From Talinum fruticosum (Eukaryota; Streptophyta; Magnoliopsida; Caryophyllales; Talinaceae), in assembly GCA_021018815.1 (NCBI GenBank), contig JAITYX010000075.1:1578501-1642500 (forward strand): a DNA stretch of 64,000 bases. The letters are read 5' to 3'. This document shows positions 59,000 through 64,000 of this stretch, piece by piece. Numbering within the stretch: position 1 is the stretch's first letter; each line of letters opens with the position of its first letter. Under the pieces are notes generated by a model, which was not told the origin of the DNA, ran no database searches, and worked only from the letters and a program-made list of their open reading frames with translations. The position numbers were made by a program, and so were the translations under genes.

Positions 59000-61728
59000 T
59001 GTCACGGCGGAAAGTAATAATCGAAGGCGTTACCGCCGTCCAAAAAAAAAAAAAAAAATAGGACAAGGCTAAATAATTGAAATAAAATGAAATACGGTTT
59101 GGGCATCCACGGTTCTTTTTTAAAAAAATGCTTGTCGGGAGTAACTACTTAATATCCAAGTAGCTATGCCATCACAAAATACGGTTTACGGGTTTAGCAA
59201 TGCAATATTTATACAACCTAGACTTTTGTCTAATCCACAAGATAATGTACAACGATTCCCAAGGCCATACCTAACCCTGGTTGTAGGTAAAATCACTTTG
59301 TGAGCGTCTATGTACCTTCGGGTTTGTGAATGCCATGAGGCTGGCTAGGGTTTGCTGCGTCGGACTTAATAGATGGTTGATTGTTCGCCAATGCTTCTTC
59401 CTAAAATAAAAACAATAAAATATTTGGAAGAGTGAGTCAAAACTCGAGTACGAACATTCTGCACTCTGTAAAATAACTTTGAAGAATATATTGATTGAGC
59501 GCGCGCATTTCAATTCATTTTAGTTTGAAATCGGGGGAGAGAATATGAGTAAAACATGCTTGCTAGGTTATTATCCGGAAGTGGAGCCCCTTGGTAATTG
59601 ATGCGATCGTTGAACAGGTGTCACCCCAGGCCGATCGATAACCCGAGTTGACGCCGCGCGTGGAGTATAATTGGCGGGCCTAAGCCCTTGGTAATTGATA
59701 ATTGGGCGGGGACCACTTAATTAGGTGGCAAAACTTGCCTTGTAAATGATTCATTGTTATTTGTATATATGAGAAATATTGAAATTTGATGAAACATGTG
59801 AATTTTCGAAAGGTACGAGGCAATGAACGTACTGAATTGAGAATATTTGTTTCTCCCCTTTTGCAGAGATTTGAGTCAGCAGCCGTTCGGCAACGGAAGT
59901 GGCCTCGATTACAGTTTAAAATGGGTTTGTGTTGTTAATAATGCATTTCTTGAGTTTTAATATTTGAATTTGTATAAGCATTGATAATTATGTCATTTTA
60001 CGCATTTCTTACGTAATCAATTAAACTACATTCCTTACATAACTTTATTGCATTATTTCCATTTCGAACATTGATTACAACGCATATTAAGAAGTTAATT
60101 AGGCTGGTTAGACGGTCGGTGACACTCATGTAATTCAATTCGTTAGTTAACTAGGATTGAAAATGGTATATGTTTATAAGCACTTGTTTCTAGTTTACTC
60201 CTTCCTTCTCCCTTCATTACATTCAAAACCTATAGTTAGGTAATTAGTTAACCCATCAAATGCCTTCCCCTAGAAAGGTTCCATAATCTACCGAATTGCT
60301 CAAACTCATGCATGCACCATTTTATGGTCATAAGCATTGTTTCCAGACAACTTCACATTCACGACTACAATTAGGCACGCTTAATACTTAGTTACTTTCC
60401 ACACCTGCACATTACAGAATTTCAAGTTTTACGCATGCATTCCTCTTCATTTGCTCAATATAACCAAAATGTAACAATTCCATCCACTTGCTAAACTCTA
60501 CAATAGAACATCCCCTAAACTCATTCACCGATTCACAGTCTCCCCAAGAAGGTCACATTCGTTTACATTCATACACAATCGAGACCATCAAAATGCCACA
60601 ACTCGCTTACTCACACCAATTCGAATTTTCCCCAAATTAATCCTTAAATTCACTCCACAACCATATTTCTAATCATATACTTCAATTTACAACTACAATT
60701 GTTCAAATAAATAAGAACTTGATAATTTAGGGTTTGAGGTTTTACCTTTGAATTCGCGAGAGGAGGACTCAAGGAAAGGAAGGAGGGGATGTCGGTGGTG
60801 CACGGTAGCTCCGGCGACGTGGGGGCAGCACGGCGTCGAGCTCCGAGGCCGAGCTGTGGCTGATGGCTGGCAGCGAGAATGGGTCGCCGGGAGTGGTGAG
60901 GCGGGGCATCTGCCCGTGCGCGAGAGAGAGCGGTGGCGAGAGAGAGCGTCGAGCGCCTTCCGAGCGGCGCCGACGTCGGCTCTCGGCCGGCGTTGAGTGG
61001 CGCTTGGTGGCCGGGAACAGGCCGCAAGTGGAGGCAAGGGAAACGAGCACGCGAGGGAAAGAGGGAGCGCTTGCGTGAGAGAGGAGAGAGAGAGGCTGGT
61101 GCTCGCGTCGGCTTTTGCACTGGCGTTGGCGGCGCGATCGCGGGACCAGCCCGACCGAGGGGAGAGCGTGGAGAGACGAGGGAGAGGCGAGAGGCGGGGG
61201 AAGGCGGGGAAGCGAGAGGAAGCGAGGGAAGCACGGCCGAAGTCCCAACTCATTTATCCCTCTTTGTTTTTTTCCGAGAAAATTACAGTTCGGATTTTCC
61301 TCAATAAAATACGGTTAATTTCATTGTTATTTTCTTTGCTTTATTTTTTTTTTTTTTGTTTGTTTGTTTTTATGTATCTATTTATTCATTTGTTATTTTT
61401 GTTAGTCTTTAATTTTATTTTATCTTACTGATGATGTTTGTAACTTATAAATATAATCGTTCGCTTGAAATATAATATTAGCGACCTTGTAATTATACAC
61501 CAACTCATGTAAATTTTTGAAATTTACATACGCGTAATTATAACCGTTATTATGAGATTTTTATTAGGGCCACTTCGTCGCCTTAGCTGCATAACATACG
61601 AGATAAAAATAGTTTAAATATAAGATATCGAATTGAAGTGCAGGCGCTCAATTATATAAATAGTGTAATTAATAAAATAAATAATGTGATTTAAAATAAA
61701 TAATGTGATTTAGGCTCGGGTTGTTACA
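59000..61728 (-). repeat. 3' LTR of a Tekay/Del-like chromovirus
   Basis: On the minus strand it starts TGTAACAACCCGAGCC at 61,728 and ends CCGCCGTGACA at 59,000. The polypurine tract AAGGGGGAAGAC precedes it, after a conserved TTTCGAGGACGAAACTTATT segment (61,741-61,762 complement). These are hallmarks of Tekay/Del LTR boundaries. It contains a GC-rich island (60,740-61,250) and, near 59,580-59,700, GGAGCCCCTTGG / CCCTTGGTAATTGAT motifs common in such LTRs. Overlapping open frames in the island are compositional. Confidence 0.75.
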
Positions 61729-62039
61729 GTCTTCCCCCTTAAAATAAGTTTCGTCCTCGAAACTTGAGCCTTCTGCAATGAGGTGTGTAAACTTAACTTA
61801 AGATAAGTGGGGGTATTAGTTTCTCGAGGTTTTCCTCGGTTTTCCATGTGGCTTCCGAGGATGTATGGTTAGTCCGAGTACTTCCACCAAAGGAATGTTT
61901 TTATTGCGGGATTTCTTGACCCTATAGTCCGGAGTAACTCTGTCACAATGTCATGGCTTGGAATGAGTATATACCGCTTTGAGCTGCTAGATATGAAGAA
62001 TGTCATTCTCATATTCGGGTTTAAATGGCATAATTATTA
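61729..62039 (-). pseudogene. C-terminal end of Tekay/Del pol (chromodomain region)
   Basis: The minus strand reads KNIPLVEVLGLTIHPRKPHG near 61,905-61,846, close to the IPLVKVLW.NH..EEATWE pattern that ends Tekay/Del polyproteins, with frame breaks; Y-P-H-L follows about ten codons on. Only this tail remains; a LINE begins next to it on the other strand. The 62,040 boundary is approximate. Confidence 0.6.
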
Positions 62040-62335
62040 GACAACCTGTGGAGTATGATTAGAGACCTGTGAAGTGTGCACACTTTGTAAGCTAATCGGC
62101 CACCAAAAGAATGAATGTAGGAAGAAGAACAACGTCAAAAGAGTATGGGTCCCTAAGAGGGTGACTATAGATGTTGTGAATAAGAATCAAAAGCAGATTG
62201 ATGAGGATGGATTCCAAATGGTGCCTACTAACAGAAGGGACCAATTATCAATAACACCACCTGCTCGGGGAATATACATATCGAGTTATCCCTTTGTTGT
62301 CATCCAAATTGAAGATGAAAATATGGATTAAGAAG
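62040..62335 (+). pseudogene. LINE ORF1 C-terminus with zinc knuckle
   Basis: Nucleic-acid-binding protein of an L1-type plant LINE. A CX2CX4HX4C knuckle (CTLCKLIGHQKNEC) lies at 62,077-62,118, then RVWVPKRVTIDVV and DEDGFQMVPTNRRDQ, the usual end of plant LINE ORF1 proteins. The open stretch closes at 62,329-62,331. The 5' part is missing, by 5' truncation or by a break at the Tekay junction. Confidence 0.75.
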
Positions 62336-63000
62336 TGGGAGAACCACAACCAATGAATGAACATAGCAAGCTGGAACATTAGGGGTATGAATAACCCCAA
62401 AAAGGCAGTATGAGGTCAAAAACTTTCTTGTTGTGAATAAAATTGGACGTTTAGGTTTGGTGGAGATAACGATTGGGGATGTTTGGAATAATATCTTTGC
62501 CGGGTGGGGTTATACATAAATCATGACCATCACCCAAGAAGAAGAGTTTGGATTGTGTGGAAACAATCTCACTATCATATAAAAGTGAAAATGGTACTAA
62601 CCAAATGGTGCATTGTGAAGGAATTCGGTATGATACGGGAATATAGTTTTATGTATCATTCATATATAGCCACAATGATCAAGATCTAAGGAAGTATCTA
62701 TGGGAGGATATTAATGAGGTTGAGAAGAATATAATAAGCCTTGGGTCTTACTTGGGAAATTCCCATGCTGTAATTGAGGAAAAAGATAAAATTAGGGGTA
62801 AACGAATCTCACTCCATGAGATGGTGGATTTTAGGGATCGGTTGATGAATTGTGATTTAAAAGAGCTAAAATACGAGTGAATGTTACTATACTTGGTCAA
62901 ATAGTCAGGAGTCGGGGGACAAAGTTTTTTTTATTTTTATTTTATTTTATTTTTTTATAGAAAATTATGGAACATGGCCCATTTAGATTATGTGATATGT
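62336..63000 (+). pseudogene. LINE ORF2 endonuclease region
   Basis: Apurinic-type endonuclease that nicks the target. The start motif NIASWNIRGMNNPKKAV is at about 62,359-62,411, followed in broken frames by NHDHHPRRRVWIVWKQ (about 62,521-62,570) and MYHSYIATMIKI. A T-rich run at about 62,920-62,960 interrupts the domain. Several frameshifts and stops. Confidence 0.75.
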
Positions 63001-64000
63001 GGATGAATAATCCGGAAATCAAGCCTGCCTTGCATAAAAGTTGGAATCAAGTCTACCAAGGTTCATTGATGTATCCGATTGTATCAAAGCTAAAAGACTT
63101 GCGAGAGGTCTTTAAAAGGTCTACATAGATCTAAATATGGAAATATCCATGCTAAAGCGGACATATTGAGAGCTAAACTACATGATGCACAAATCGCTCT
63201 TAATGATGCACCTGATAATACAAGGTCCCAAGATTAGAGCGGAATTTAATAATGCTTTGGAAGACTTAGTCCAACTAATGAAGCGATAATGCAAGATTGA
63301 ATGGGCTGGGAATGGTGACCAATGCCCAAAGACATTTTCTGCCATGCTCGAACAAAGGAAGTAGCGAGAATACGTATTACAAAATGAGAGATGAAAACCA
63401 ACAAGTCCAAATTGCATAATACATGGTATCGTTCTACAGGAACTTATTGAGAGAGAAACATGAGGATAGAGCGTCTATACCGAGAGAAGGTTTACAACAA
63501 CTCAAATTAACTAGACCTGTTATAGTTGAAGAAATCGGGAAAGCTATGTTTAGCGTTGATGGAAGCAAATCCCTAGGGCCGAGATGGCTTCACAAGAAAT
63601 TTCTTTAGGAATTACTTGGGAGTTGTTAGGGAAAAAGATTGTCGGTGCGAGTGCAAAACTTTTTCAAAATAGGGAAAATGCTAACTCGAGTGAATGCTAC
63701 ACATCTTGTAGTTATACCTAAAGTAAGCTTGTCCAACTAATGAAGGATATTTCCAACCAATATCATGTTGCAACGTGCTATATAAATACATTGCTAAGGT
63801 TCCTTGTGATAGAATGAGGAAAGTCCTCCCAAAGTTGATTAGCATGAGTCGGTGTACTTTTATCAAGGTAGAGAATTGGTGCATAATGTGATGATTTTCC
63901 AAGAGATTGTTAGGGGATATAAGAGGAAAAGTATTAGTTCAATATGCATCATGAAATTGGATTTGAGGAAAGCTTACAACTCCATAAGTTGGGGATATGT
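63001..64000 (+). pseudogene. LINE ORF2 reverse transcriptase, runs off window edge
   Basis: Non-LTR reverse transcriptase. The linker KYGNIHAKADILRAKLHDAQ is at about 63,133-63,192. RT follows: FQPISCCNVLYKYIAKVPCD in the 63,748-63,808 region, RMRKVLPKLIS, CTFIKVENW, and KLDLRKAYNSISW near 63,955-63,993, carrying the Asp of motif A. Frame breaks are frequent. The catalytic F/YADD lies beyond 64,000. Confidence 0.8.

Noticed and set aside
60650..61431. Several open frames of 67-194 residues on both strands
   Set aside because: They overlap each other in a GC-rich part of a Tekay-like LTR, are rich in Arg, Ser, Pro, Ala and Gly, and show no domain. Lack of stops is due to base composition.
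62920..62962. T-rich run as a LINE poly(A) tail in reverse
   Set aside because: It lies in the middle of the endonuclease region with LINE sequence continuing on both sides; more likely slippage or a small insertion.

Overview
The window is plant nuclear DNA made almost entirely of transposable-element wreckage. I found no convincing host gene, rRNA or tRNA. The plant assignment rests on the element types: Tat-lineage Ty3/gypsy with a second (archaeal-type) RNase H, SIRE-like Ty1/copia, a Tekay/Del-like chromovirus, En/Spm (CACTA) transposons with TNP2 transposase, plant-mobile-domain-like ORFs, an L1-type LINE and an endogenous caulimovirid. The density and depth of nesting suggest pericentromeric or other heterochromatin of a large plant genome, probably a eudicot; the species cannot be read from the sequence.

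Layout. 1-5,411: decayed Tat polyprotein (+) with an LTR fragment (family X) inside the integrase tail. 5,520-7,234: PMD/DUF7745-like remnant E1 (-). 7,235-9,307: LTR (family Y) and 3' end of another LTR element (-). 9,308-11,823: 5' half of a CACTA element, cut by a SIRE-like copia element (11,824-19,553), itself cut by a minus-strand copia LTR. 20,175-21,193: second Tat integrase. 21,194-33,353: a second CACTA element swollen by two fold-back elements, TA/TG microsatellites and a 6.4 kb endogenous pararetrovirus with 0.53 kb terminal repeats. 33,354-39,732: minus-strand copia element whose 5' LTR carries a solo LTR of its own family. 39,733-44,026: Tat leader with 51-bp tandem repeats and a gag gene split by a solo LTR, joined in the same orientation to copia integrase and LTR (44,027-46,998).

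46,999-56,809: PMD-like ORFs P1, E2 and P2. E2 is split by a 2.1 kb solo LTR (family Z), and P2 abuts a family X LTR. 56,810-58,999: copia 3' LTR (-) and a scrap of its interior. 59,000-62,039: Tekay-like 3' LTR and the end of pol (-). 62,040-64,000: LINE running off the window edge (+).

Target-site duplications and empty-site comparisons inside the window fix several insertion events. All coding regions carry frameshifts and stops, so nothing here looks autonomous. The points most worth following are the pararetrovirus inside a CACTA transposon, bounded by TA-rich microsatellites; the Tat-gag/copia-integrase chimera; the intron-bearing duplicated PMD ORFs; and a copia LTR subfamily that seems to end TG...CG.
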